Of a stretch of DNA of 64,000 nt, positions 22,681-32,171 are shown one piece after another. The DNA is taken from the NCBI GenBank assembly GCA_963922205.1, contig CAWUHX010000279.1, forward strand, positions 310,001 through 374,000, written 5' to 3'. Numbering within the stretch: position 1 is the stretch's first letter; each line of letters opens with the position of its first letter. Below the pieces are notes generated by a model. It was not told the DNA's origin, did not search any database, and saw only the letters and a program-made list of their open reading frames with translations. Position numbers and translations under genes: made by a program. The stretch comes from Romanomermis culicivorax (Eukaryota; Nematoda; Enoplea; Mermithida; Mermithidae).

Positions 22681-24288
22681 TAGTGATGGACCGATGCATC
22701 GGCATCGGGGGATTGTTGCATTTTTCTGCCATCGGCCGATGTTTTGCCAAAAAATCGGCCGATGGCCGATTGTTTGTCAACTTCTTGTTACAATTAATGC
22801 AGGTGCTTATGCTTAAAAAACAGATTGTTCACACATATATATTACATTACTTTAGTAAATGCATTATTTTTTTGTGAAAATGGTTGTTTTAATGTCTGGC
22901 ATATTTGCCCTGTGTTGCCATTGATGAACTAAATAACAAGAATTTGACAAGCTATGAATGGAATATTTTAGCTACGACGGTAAGAATATACTTTAATACA
23001 TATATAATGTATCCGCACCTTAGATAATTATGTTTTGGCAGCTTGTAAATTTGTTAAAATCATTTGCAGAAACTGTAAAAATCTATGAATCTAAAACGCC
23101 TGTGTTTCGGAAAAAATAGCTGAAGAAAAGTAAGCTAGATTTTGTGGCTAAATTTTTTTGAAAAACACAAATTAAAGAATCGTAGATTAAGAATTTTACG
23201 CCACTCAATCCATATTTCAACTTTCCTGGATTGGGTTCATTAAAGGAGGAATTGTCTGGAAAAATGAATCAATATTTTCATAGAAATGATAATCGAGCCC
23301 ACTTTAAACCCATTGAAGACAATAGACCTCATGCTTTGGCATCCTTACTAGATCCTCGATTTAAAAAGGATAGATTGAAATTTGAAATATAACACATATT
23401 GATCATACAAATCAAAATTAAATAATTTAGGCTTTCTGTGATCCTCAAGCAGAAGACAAAGCTGAACTAGCTTTGGTTAGAATGGTTGTCGATCAAAAAT
23501 AACAAAATCAATGCTTTTCTGAAAATATGGTTCAAAAATTTGAATGAATCTTCAAACTCATTCTCCAAACTTTCTCAGTAAGCCACAATTAATACTAATC
23601 TAAATAATTCAAGCATTTACACAAAACTGACCAATTTCAGGCACTATTTGACCATTGCAAGTTCATCTGAAGATGAGCTGTAGCCCGAAAAATATGCAAT
23701 GTCAATATTTGAGCAAGCAAAAGCCATTCTTTTGGAATAGATTACTAGAATAATGGAAGAAAAATGCTGCAACAAAACCAGAATTAGCTAATGTGAGTCA
23801 AAATAGTGTGCAATTGAAAATAAGTTTCATTATGAAAAAAATTTATTTAGCTTGCCTTGAAATTTTTATAAGCTCCAATTGGGTCAGTAGCTAGTGAATG
23901 ATCATTTTAAAAAGCAAAAGATGTTAGAAGTGGAAAAAGATCCCGTTTATTGCTGAGATTGGATTCAATAGCGCAAACTGGAAAAACAAGCTGAAGTTGA
24001 AGAAGCTTCTAGTGAACTCAGCAATCAAAGTGAAGGTAGTACAACAGATGCCTTTGTTGATGACAAATTGGATGAATGAAATGTTGTTAATTATTGAATG
24101 TTGAAAATATCAGTAGAACTTGGTGAATAATTCATAATAATTTTAAATTTATTACAGTGTAGCAACTTCAGGTTGCATTTTGTACATATTACAGCCGATG
24201 CATCGGCCATCGGCCGATGCCATCGGTGACCCTGGCCGATGCATCGGCATCGGCCGATGGCAAATTTTTGGCCATCGGTCCATCACTA
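22681..24288 (+). mobile_element. hAT transposon with transposase relics (in kinase intron 4)
   Basis: A 1608-bp element with ends TAGTGATGGACCGATG and CATCGGTCCATCACTA and a perfect 8-bp target duplication CCCCCAAT (22673-22680 and 24289-24296). Both subterminal regions are packed with the palindrome ATCGGCCGAT and variants, the likely transposase-binding sites. Inside, on the plus strand, 23240-23390 encodes LASLLDPRFKKDRLKF, the DPRFK signature of hAT transposases. Short coding pieces follow near 23430-23500 and 23690-23740. The transposase is heavily deleted, so it is non-autonomous. It lies in the same direction as the host gene. Confidence 0.92.
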
Positions 24289-24296
24289 CCCCCAAT

Positions 24297-25891
24297 TACA
24301 GGTATGCCTGACAGAGCACCCCATGGGGGGTATGGGGGGTATTACCCCCCTCTTAGATTTGGAAATTCATTTACTACCCCCATAAAAATAGCTCACTATA
24401 GCAAAAAATTTTGGTAGACTTCATCCTCTCCCCAGTAGGTTATACTAATTCGAGAAAAATTGCAGAATGTGTGATTCTGAGGAATTACTCACTGCTCTTT
24501 TTGACACATTTACTGAGCAAATGATAATGGGAAAGTATGCAACTTCTGTGCCATATATCGATTTTTAGGAAAGGATATCAGCAAATTAATATATACTACT
24601 TGTAGGAAATCTTTATAAATATAATTGGGAGATGAAATAATGCGTTATGTATATGAGATTAATAAAAAAGTCGCCCCTTGGGAAGAAAAACATTATGTTC
24701 TTAAAATTCTGCCTCTTCATGCTCTCCTTTCCTTTTCCCCGCTTCTGCGTTGGGTCTTCTGTGCGCATATGGTTACCCAAGCTGTGGCATACTTTCCTGC
24801 TATGAGTTGAGACATGTGAGGTCTGTTGACGTGGATTAGGAGTGGTACTTGGTTTCAAACTTGTAGTTCATAGTGTAATGGGATTAATAATACTAAAGCC
24901 ACATTCAGCATCAGGACTTTCAATTGGAAGCACTGTTCCAAGCCTAATCAGTGATGGGATAAGCCCATACTGCTGAAGATGCTGGTTGAAACAATGTTTC
25001 CAAACGTATGTTGTGCCCGATCCTTGAAATGTGCAGGAATCAGTTGGCACAACAGTCCTCAAAGTGTGACTATTCTGTACGTATAATTAGTGCATAAAAG
25101 TTGCATGATTGGAAGCTGGAAAATGGAGTTGAAATAGCAAATGTTTTTTTGACTGTAAAAAGCATAAAGTAGGGGCATTAACCATTTTTGTAAGTTCGAG
25201 AAACTACAACTCCCCCCTCCTTAGCAAAAAGTTGAGAGCAAAAAAAAAGGTCACGGCATATTTCAAGTAATACCCTTAAAATTTAAGATTTTACCCCTAC
25301 CTAAATTTTCGACCTTGGGGACCTCTGATGCCTGATCTGTGCACAAAGCTCATTCATAGTAAATCTCAGTTTATGAAGTCAGACATTGTTCATCTGCGAA
25401 AAGAGTGTTGCAATTCATGAAACTTTCGACTGAAGCCTTCTTTTACCTAAAGAAAGCTCAAGATTGGTTTAAAAATATCAATCGAAAATTGTCGAGTAGA
25501 TTTCCGGATTGAGAAAAAAAAATTATTTTCTAGGCTTTGCAGTGCCAAATTATCGCAATTTGAGCATGATTTGTTTTTTTCAGATTTAACGAAACTTTCT
25601 GACGTCGTTTTTGCTGGGTAAAAAGCACTCGGAAATGGCAACAAAATTTTAAGTTTTTCGCCAAATTGCGGATAGTTCCGTGCCAAAAAACAGTGGCTCT
25701 CTGTTGCATGTATGATTTAAGAAGGGGCGCTCTATTTAATTTACATCTAAAAACTGTTGTGCGAAGTTCCAAGTAAATTGGGTTTTATGGCCTACCGAAT
25801 TTCTTTTTAAACAGTGCCCAAGAATCTGAAGGCATCAGCAGTGATGCTACACAACATTTTTGTCTCATTATCGAAATATCAATAATTTCAG
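24297..25891. other. Kinase intron 4, 3' part
   Basis: Non-coding. Several short open frames (24613-24858, 24868-25062, 25447-25772) have no domain. The intron ends at ATAATTTCAG. Confidence 0.5.
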
Positions 25892-26052
25892 GCGCCTGAC
25901 ATTTACGGTCGTGCTCTGCTCGGTCACGGGTCATCATCGCAATCTTTTTCGGCCACGAGCGAACTTTGGTCTTACGCAGTAACGGTATACCACGTGACTA
26001 CAGGTCAACTACCATTTCGGCCTTTCGGTGGGAGGACCAATCGTTCAACTAT
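25892..26052 (+). CDS. TBK1: TBK1/IKK-epsilon-like kinase, exon 5 (kinase C-lobe)
   Basis: After an ATAATTTCAG acceptor it encodes APDIYGRALL, matching the HPDMYERAVL segment after the activation loop of TBK1, then ATSELWSYAVTVYHVTTGQL and PFRPFGGRTN, which correspond to the helix F region (DLWSIGVTFYH) and the PFRPF motif typical of TBK1/IKK-epsilon. It ends in phase 2 at a GTGAGT donor. Confidence 0.85.
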
Positions 26053-26593
26053 GTGAGTTCAGTCTAGTTTTATAAGATGATCTTAATTAGAAAACTGACA
26101 AAAATTAATGCTTTCGTCAAAAGCATTAACGCAAACTTTTTCTGTATAATTTTTACTGAGGTGGTAGTTAGAAGTTTCCGGTCCTATGCGACAAATGCAT
26201 ATAGTTTAGCGAAAAATCTTAAAAATATGAAATAATACTTGCTTTCTAGTTTTATGGTTTTCTTAGAATTATTTAAAAAAAACATACCATAGTCCGCTTT
26301 CCGTGAAGTGATTAAATAATAAAAGTGAAAAGCGAGTACCATTTCATATTTTCACCATTTCCTGCTAAACCATATTTCGCCTTGGACTAAAAATTTGTTG
26401 GCCTACTCAAAACTCTCACAATTTTTGAGTAAAAATATTTTTAATCTACAAGCGTTTTAAAAAAACTATATATGAATTTATGTTCAAACTGGTATCGAAA
26501 ATTTTGTTTTCCACGTGGAAACTTTCCACCAACTTTATCCTATTTTTGAAGAGTTTCCTCACAGCATTCGACGTAAGAAGTTATATTTTTCAG

Positions 26594-26704
26594 GTACCAA
26601 ATAACGTCTGAGAAACCTTCTGCTGCTATATCTGGCGTTCAAGATGTAGAAAATGGTCCCATAAAATATTCCAATTCTTTGCCTGATCATTGCCGTCTTT
26701 CGAA
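26594..26704 (+). CDS. TBK1: TBK1/IKK-epsilon-like kinase, exon 6
   Basis: Begins after TATTTTTCAG and completes a methionine codon with exon 5. It encodes YQITSEKPSAAISGVQDVEN and then GPIKYSNSLPDHCRLS, matching the [20 protein letters not shown] insert that is diagnostic of TBK1/IKK-epsilon. It ends in phase 2 at a GTATAT donor. Intron 6 (26705-26773) is 69 nt and has no stop in frame, so retention would add 23 residues. Confidence 0.88.
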
Positions 26705-26773
26705 GTATATACATCAAAAATTGATCCTCATGATCTTTCCATTTCAAAAATGTTGGTTTTTTCATTCACACAG

Positions 26774-26956
26774 ACAATTTAATAAATTCCTCACTTATTT
26801 GTTGGCGAATTTGTTCCAAGTGAATAGAAAAGAAAAAGCGTGGAGCTTCGACGAATTTTTTCGCGTTGTCGAGGAATTCCTGTCCAAGCTTCGCATACAT
26901 TGTTCTACGCCTTCGAGCAAGTTTTCTTGCTGGATCTATATTGATAAGTCAGCAGG
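26774..26956 (+). CDS. TBK1: TBK1/IKK-epsilon-like kinase, exon 7 (end of kinase domain)
   Basis: Starts after a TTCACACAG acceptor. It encodes LTYLLANLFQVNRKEKAWSF, matching the [20 protein letters not shown] end of the kinase domain, then DEFFRVVEEFLSKLRIH and the first strand of the ubiquitin-like domain (CWIYID). It ends in phase 2 at a GTAAGT donor. Confidence 0.87.
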
Positions 26957-27109
26957 GTAAGTTTTTGTAAATCATAATCGATATTCGGTTGTGAAGTTTT
27001 TGTATTTGATTCCGTTGTAATGTTTATTGATATACTATGGGTTTTGAGATTATAAAATTTTGGATAAAGAGATCAACAATTACACAGCCTTTATTTTTAT
27101 TGATTTCAG

Positions 27110-27432
27110 ACTCGTCGATTTCGATAATTGTATCAAGAATCAATTTGAAATCACGGATAACTCCTCTGGTCGAACAAATATGCAATCTTTCTACTACTGT
27201 AACGCTCAACTTTTGGAGTCATCGCTGTGGTCGGGCGATAACAATTCGCTACAACGACTTTCCGCTATGTCTCAAAAATCACCTTTACTCATCCTTTTCC
27301 GTAACGCGCATTCTACAGATAATAGGAATGCCCCTTTGCCGCTGCCGCAATCTTTACGCAAGTCTTCAGGATATGTATATTTGGCAGGATGTGCATATCA
27401 TTTAATTGACAATCTCGTTCAGCCCGATAGAG
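27110..27432 (+). CDS. TBK1: TBK1/IKK-epsilon-like kinase, exon 8 (ubiquitin-like domain)
   Basis: Begins after TTGATTTCAG and stays in frame to a GTTAAT donor, leaving one nucleotide. It covers most of the ubiquitin-like domain: an FDNCIKNQFEI helix, a variable serine/asparagine loop, and the late strand SPLLILFRNA followed by APLPLPQ, at the place of the PIFVVSRE and KISLP segments of TBK1. Low identity to TBK1 here is usual for this domain. The ubiquitin-like domain binds the kinase domain and substrates in this family. Confidence 0.75.
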
Positions 27433-27608
27433 GTTAATTGATATGTTTTGGCGAAAGCCTTTTTGGATTATAACTTGATCAAAAATAGAGGTAGAACCAA
27501 AAGTATAATGTTTTTCAATAGAGTTCCATGAGAAATTGTAATTGTGATTCTATTTCTTATGCCATTTGCCTAAAAATGGATGCAAATTTGTGATTTTGCT
27601 GGAATCAG

Positions 27609-27770
27609 CGACTCTCGGTACATTTTTCAACACCTGGTTGGGGCTCCCTGTGTCAATGTATAGCTTGATAAGTCAATTTTTTTGGGTTCACTCTGACGAC
27701 GGAATGTTTTGTACTCGTACGCGCAAAATCATTCATGCTATAATGCAATCGATAGCCCACAACAACCTGA
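27609..27770 (+). CDS. TBK1: TBK1/IKK-epsilon-like kinase, exon 9 (boundaries uncertain)
   Basis: From an AATCAG acceptor the phase fits exon 8, and the frame gives a hydrophobic stretch, then HSDDGMFCTRTRKIIHAIMQ and SIAHNN, plausibly the start of the scaffold helices. The frame could end at 27770 and continue at 27796 across a 25-nt gap with GT...AG ends, or end earlier at 27716 (GTACGC donor) with a 79-nt intron. Both keep phase. cDNA would settle it. Confidence 0.5.
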
Positions 27771-27795
27771 GTTCACTAAACATTTTTGCCCACAG

Positions 27796-28083
27796 GCCTT
27801 CTTTACACGGAAATTTGCATAAATTTGCTAGATAATCGAAAGTTTAGACATATATATCTGATCTCAGCGACTAACTCAAACGGAGGAATAGAAAATTGCA
27901 TTCTATAAAAGTCACTGGCATTAAAAAGTTTCTCACCGGAAGGCAATCTGATCTCGCAACATTTGCGATTTGTGCATTGTCGAAATTCATCAATTTTCAG
28001 AAATATGTATTTCACTGGTTATTAGAGATGAACGAATCGCACCCAGGGTTTGCATTAATAACAAATTCTCTCGAGCAGCAGTT
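27796..28083 (+). CDS. TBK1: TBK1/IKK-epsilon-like kinase, exon 10 region (scaffold helix, start uncertain)
   Basis: Two pieces are supported. First, just after CCCACAG at 27795, LLYTEICINLLDN resembles the LLLYQELM helix of TBK1. Second, in another frame open from 27875, the stretch ending FQKYVFHWLLEMNESHP aligns with the ELMRKGIRWLIELIKDDY helix and ends at a GTAAGC donor at 28084. These cannot be one exon because the frames differ. Either an undetected short intron lies between them or only one is real. The second piece is the better supported. Confidence 0.5.
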
Positions 28084-28991
28084 GTAAGCAGTGGTGTCCA
28101 TAAGGGGGTGTTTTAGGTCAAAAATTTTGCCTTTTGTTCATAACTGACCTCCCGGATACTCTAAAATATGATATTTATCTTTTTGCAGATGACGTCAAAA
28201 TTTTTAACCGTCTTCTCAGGGTTCTTTTAGCACCGGGCTTGTGAAAATTTTTGGACGTTTCTGCGCATGCTAATGACTGAAAGGAGAAAATTTTGAAAAA
28301 AGTTTGAGAAGAATGTCGAGGATATCACAAAATTGTGGTGAAAAATCAAAAATCAACGTTTGCACAAATAACAACTTCCTCAATATCATCATTCTCTTCG
28401 TTGCTTTTGCATAGTGAATGACTGTGGTTCGAGTCTGAATTCACTTCAGCTCTAGCCACTTGGACACTACTTAGGTAATTTAAAACAGCTGTTTTGACAT
28501 ATGTGGAAGTTTACGCAAATCAGTAATAGTGAATGGCAAATATAATTGTCCGTTTGCTGAAAAAATCAATCGAAAATCTGTATTGGAGTTGAAGTACAGT
28601 TCCAGATACAATGAAAACATGTAAACTTTTATCCAAACAACGCAAATATAGCTATTCCTAAAAGTATTGTCGCCTAACTAACTACTACTGAATTTTTAAT
28701 TGTCGGTGAACTAGTCAAGTGCATAAGGTGATGAGGATGAGAATCTTTTCCTTTTAAAAGTACCAATATCAAGCATGATTTCATGTGTTTATACAATGAA
28801 AGCATGTTTTCAGAATTGACATACTCACCAACAAAGTAACATTTAACAAATCGCTATTACCTGTATGATGCCTGCTGTAGCATCTTACAAACTTCTACTA
28901 TTACTGAAATCAGGTATAGATAAACTTTCGATTATTCAGCAGATTTATGCAAATTTCAACATAAAGATGGTCTACGGGCAAATGTGGTTAC
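28084..28991. other. Kinase intron 10, 5' part
   Basis: AT-rich intron without recognised repeat until the MITE at 28992. The open frame 28865-29128 runs into that MITE and is not supported. Confidence 0.5.
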
Positions 28992-29396
28992 TATACATGC
29001 ACAGCATAGAAATTCTGTTGGGGGTCAGTCAGGACAAGGGGTGGAATACAATTTTTTCCGTTCTTGATAACGAAAAGAAATGTCTCAGAAAGTCTTCTAA
29101 CATCCAAGCAGCATATTATTCAACCTAATTATGTGAAATTATTTGTTTAGACAGCACTTTTTAAGGTTTTCATGTTACTTTTCGGAATCAAGTATGTTTT
29201 GTTCAGAAAAAAGTGTTAAATTACAGCATCATTTCCATTTTTGTGGCGACTTTCTCTTCTCTCTTGCTCATTTTCTTTCGTCATCTTCTCAATCATTGTT
29301 GGGAAAGTTAAATCTGCTGGGGATCAGCAAGAATCTGCCGGTGGTCAATAAAAATCTGCTGGGGGTCAAACCCCCCCCCCCCCACGTGCATGTATG
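28992..29396 (+). mobile_element. hAT-like MITE, family CATACATGCAC, copy 3
   Basis: A 405-bp element starting TATACATGCACAGCATAG and ending CACGTGCATGTATG, with a perfect 8-bp target duplication GTGGTTAC (28984-28991 and 29397-29404). Near its 3' end it holds three tandem ~20-bp units with AATCTGCTGGGGGTCA and variants, then a run of 14 C. The same triplet occurs in the copy at 13564-13933 in reverse. It lies in a kinase intron. Confidence 0.92.
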
Positions 29397-29484
29397 GTGG
29401 TTACTGGTATAACATGTATGGCTCCGCGCATATGAGTACAAAATCGCGAGTACATCATTTCGAGGATTTGAGCTATCCTCAAAA

Positions 29485-29869
29485 CATACGTGTAATTAGG
29501 GAAATTCCTATAAGAACCCCCCTTGGCAACCCCCAACAGGATTTTCCAATCATATGGTTATGGTAGTCATAGAGACCCCCATACCATTGGTTGGAAAGAC
29601 AGTGAAAAATGTCAATTTTTTGATGAAATATGCCAATTTTCGAACAAAAAAGGGTCAAAAATGTCAATTTTCACGGCCCTCCGCGTCATGAATTCCTTTT
29701 TTTACAGTTTTTTAGACAAAAAATAATTTTTTGAACCGTTTTTCGAACTTTTTCGATGAAAAAATAAATTTGTTTCTCAGAGACCCGCCCTCCTAGAATT
29801 TTGGGAATCAGTTACCCCTAGCGCCAAAAAGTCACTCAACTCCAGACCTCATGGCCCGTTACATTTATA
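29485..29869 (-). mobile_element. hAT-like MITE, family CATACATGTAA, copy 2
   Basis: A 385-bp reverse copy of the element at 14196-14625. Its ends are CATACGTGTAA and TTACATTTATA, each slightly changed from the perfect family termini. It is flanked by CCTCAAAA and ACTCAAAA (7 of 8 matching). It lacks the GGCGC palindrome of copy 1. Confidence 0.8.
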
Positions 29870-30011
29870 ACTCAAAATCAGTCAATTCGATTAGTGAATT
29901 GTGAAAATCAGATCAAAATTTTACCTGTTCAATTAATATAATGCTGTAGATAAGCAATTGATTCACGGTTTACTTTACTGCGCTGTTTTTAGCCGTTGAC
30001 GTAAACTTTAG

Positions 30012-30165
30012 CGATGATGCTACGATTGACGTAAGCGCTGACTATGAATTGGCAAATCGATGTTCGTCGGTGACATTCTGGATTCTAAAATGCATGAAGG
30101 ACAAACTTCAACGTCGAGAAATGTGTACTAAAGCGGCTACTCTACTACTGCAAGTTCCTATCTCA
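30012..30165 (+). CDS. TBK1: TBK1/IKK-epsilon-like kinase, exon 11 (3' end uncertain)
   Basis: From an ACTTTAG acceptor the exon keeps phase with the preceding GTAAGC donor and encodes DDATIDVSADYELANRCSSV then TFWILKCMKDKLQR, which fits the DDYNETVHKKTEV and LDFCIRNIEKTVK helices of the TBK1 scaffold dimerisation domain. The downstream donor could not be fixed: exon 12 needs one leftover nucleotide, which only weak GT sites provide. The frame stays open to 30193. Confidence 0.6.
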
Positions 30166-30230
30166 GTTACTGCAATGATTCAATACTATTGCTAAATGGG
30201 TGCGTTATAGGTCTAAAATCGAATCTTCAG

Positions 30231-30303
30231 GTTCATTTCTAGCTGAGAAAGTAGCACTACTCGATCGATTGCTCACTGGACTACGACTTAACGATTCCAA
30301 ATC
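30231..30303 (+). CDS. TBK1: TBK1/IKK-epsilon-like kinase, exon 12
   Basis: A 73-nt exon after an AATCTTCAG acceptor, ending at a GTGAGT donor in phase 2. It encodes SFLAEKVALLDRLLTGLRLN, an amphipathic helix in the scaffold region. The phase matches exon 13. Confidence 0.65.
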
Positions 30304-30463
30304 GTGAGTATTTTTGTAGTATCAATTACAACTCATTTACTTCTGCGTGAAACGGAAATTCGAACCTTTCAAATCGATATTTCTAGCCTTCTTCAGCTCA
30401 AAAAACACCATTTTTGATACATATGCAGCTCGTTATTTTTTTGCTGTACGATCTCATTTTCAG

Positions 30464-30616
30464 AGGGAAGAATAAGGACACACGAACTACTTCGTTTGGT
30501 AAAAAATGGCATAAAGCCAACGAAGCATTGATTGATGTGAAAGCAAATCTAGATTCAACAATAAACAATGTAAAGAATGTGCGATCGAGTTTGCCGAACA
30601 TCACTGATAACAACGT
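30464..30616 (+). CDS. TBK1: TBK1/IKK-epsilon-like kinase, exon 13
   Basis: Starts after CTCATTTTCAG and encodes GKNKDTRTTSFGKKWHKANE followed by a long helix ALIDVKANLDSTINNVKNVR and SSLPNITDN, at the place of the ETSLQDIDSRL helix of TBK1. It ends in phase 2 at a GTAAGT donor. Confidence 0.72.
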
Positions 30617-30746
30617 GTAAGTTTTCGATAGTCCCAAAGTTTATTCCAATCGCGTTTACCCTTGAAATGTGATGTTTAGGCATTTTTAATGACTTATTGC
30701 ATTTTTCACAGCTTAAAAATAATCGAATAATTTTTTTGCTTCGCAG

Positions 30747-30823
30747 CTTGACGGCATTGGACCGATTCGTTTGTTCTATTTTCGAAATAGTCGTTGAATT
30801 CAGACACGACAGAGCGCGACATC
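30747..30823 (+). CDS. TBK1: TBK1/IKK-epsilon-like kinase, exon 14
   Basis: A 77-nt exon after TTCGCAG with a canonical GTGAGT donor. It encodes LTALDRFVCSIFEIVVEFRH and DRARH, which lines up with the [20 protein letters not shown] helix and DKAERR of TBK1. Phase in and out is consistent. Confidence 0.72.
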
Positions 30824-31231
30824 GTGAGTGAATTGGGGTTACTCAGAGCATGATATAATTTTTTACTCTTACTCGTACTTATATTTCACCTATCAATTTT
30901 TTCTCAAATGTTCAAATTCAATGCAAATGGGCGTATTTGCAGTTTATGCACGAAACCGCTCAAAAACCAATGGCGAAAAATCTTTCTTTCCGTTGTTAAC
31001 TTTTCAATAGTTTGGGTGCTTTCCTTAGGCCGGTTAAATTCAAAAAGCAACGATCTAAAATGGCATGGTTTGCTTAAGTAAATCACGATCGTGGTAAACA
31101 TAGAAACTTGTTCTTTTTACGTTCGTCGTTTTTTAAGGAAGCAATTAAAACGTACTTGGCTTACGATTGTAGAAATTTATCAGAAGAATACGGTCTTCTC
31201 TGATTTATGTAAATTTGATTTTTACTTTCAG

Positions 31232-31384
31232 TAAGCTATGTAAAGTGTGACTCATCGCCTTATATATCAAATGTCATTTTCTAGCGAGCTTCTATCTTTG
31301 AGTGCCGATGTGACCCTGGTGGTTGAGGGTCTGTCGCTTGTTCTAGAAATGATCACAAGTTTGGATAATCAATTGAAGAACTTA
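31232..31384 (+). CDS. TBK1: TBK1/IKK-epsilon-like kinase, exons 15-16 (model tentative)
   Basis: Phase is kept if a 13-nt microexon (31232-31244, after TTTACTTTCAG) is followed by a 40-nt intron (31245-31284, GTGTGA...TTCTAG) and an exon 31285-31384. The second piece encodes ELLSLSADVTLVVEGLSLVL and EMITSLDNQLKNL, a coiled-coil helix, and ends at a GTAAGC donor. The coil is convincing, the microexon is not proven. An additional exon between 31385 and 31899 is required by phase but was not found. Confidence 0.5.
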
Positions 31385-31899
31385 GTAAGCTTTTTTTCAG
31401 ATTCCTCTGTTTCTAGACTCCTTCCGTTTACTGTGATGTCCTTGCACTTAATCCGCTTCTATTAATTAATGAACATGTTCAGTTCGTGAAAATGTGTTTT
31501 TGTTGAATATTCAACGTCATTTCCTACGATTTTCTACCGAAATAATTGTCACCTATATGACTAGAAATTTGACTCATCTCACAAAAAGACTACATAAGTT
31601 TTTTGCTGAGAAATTTCAAAGTAAAACTTTGTGTAGGCGATTATTACGACAGTATCACTTTGCTAATTTTTGATTCAAAACATTCTATAGAAAAACACAA
31701 CGGTCAAGTGCATTCCCAAACATTCACGCGCTCTCTTGACATCACGTTATTCATCTTTAAGACTAACGATAATTTGGAAATAGTGCGTGGTGGCAAAAGC
31801 ACCGGATTAAACGAAAACTATTGCTATTCGTCAGAACTTCAGGAGTAAATTATCAAAATTCTGATAACTCAATCATTTAACATTCAATTACTTGTGTAG

Positions 31900-32020
31900 A
31901 ATATCGAAAAGCATCGGCGAGATACGCTCCATACATTTATTGAATAGGCAAATTTTGCTGGAATCAGATTTATTATTGGATCAAATAAACACAATACTGA
32001 ACGTCAGTGATAGCATTTAA
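31900..32020 (+). CDS. TBK1: TBK1/IKK-epsilon-like kinase, last exon (C-terminal coil)
   Basis: After a TTGTGTAG acceptor it encodes ISKSIGEIRSIHLLNRQILL and ESDLLLDQINTILNVSDSI, then TAA at 32018-32020. A short coiled coil at this position corresponds to the C-terminal adaptor-binding coil of TBK1, where TANK, NAP1 and SINTBAD bind in vertebrates. Adaptor binding here is inference. Confidence 0.65.
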
Positions 32021-32165
32021 CTGACAAATTTATGTGAAAACCGACTATTGCAAATTTAAAGATTTGCTTTTATTGATACAGTATTTTTTATAATGTAAAC
32101 AAAGGATACATTTCGATTTTGTGACATTTAGTAAGTACCCGTCTGCATCACGTTATGCTTTGTAA

Positions 32166-32171
32166 AATAAA
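32166..32171 (+). promoter_or_regulatory. Poly(A) signal of the kinase gene
   Basis: AATAAA 146 nt after the kinase stop codon, the first perfect hexamer downstream, giving a 3' UTR of about 160 nt. Confidence 0.6.

Noticed and set aside
24613..25062. Possible extra kinase exons in intron 4
   Set aside because: Exon 4 and exon 5 already join across the conserved activation-loop segment; these frames match nothing in the family.
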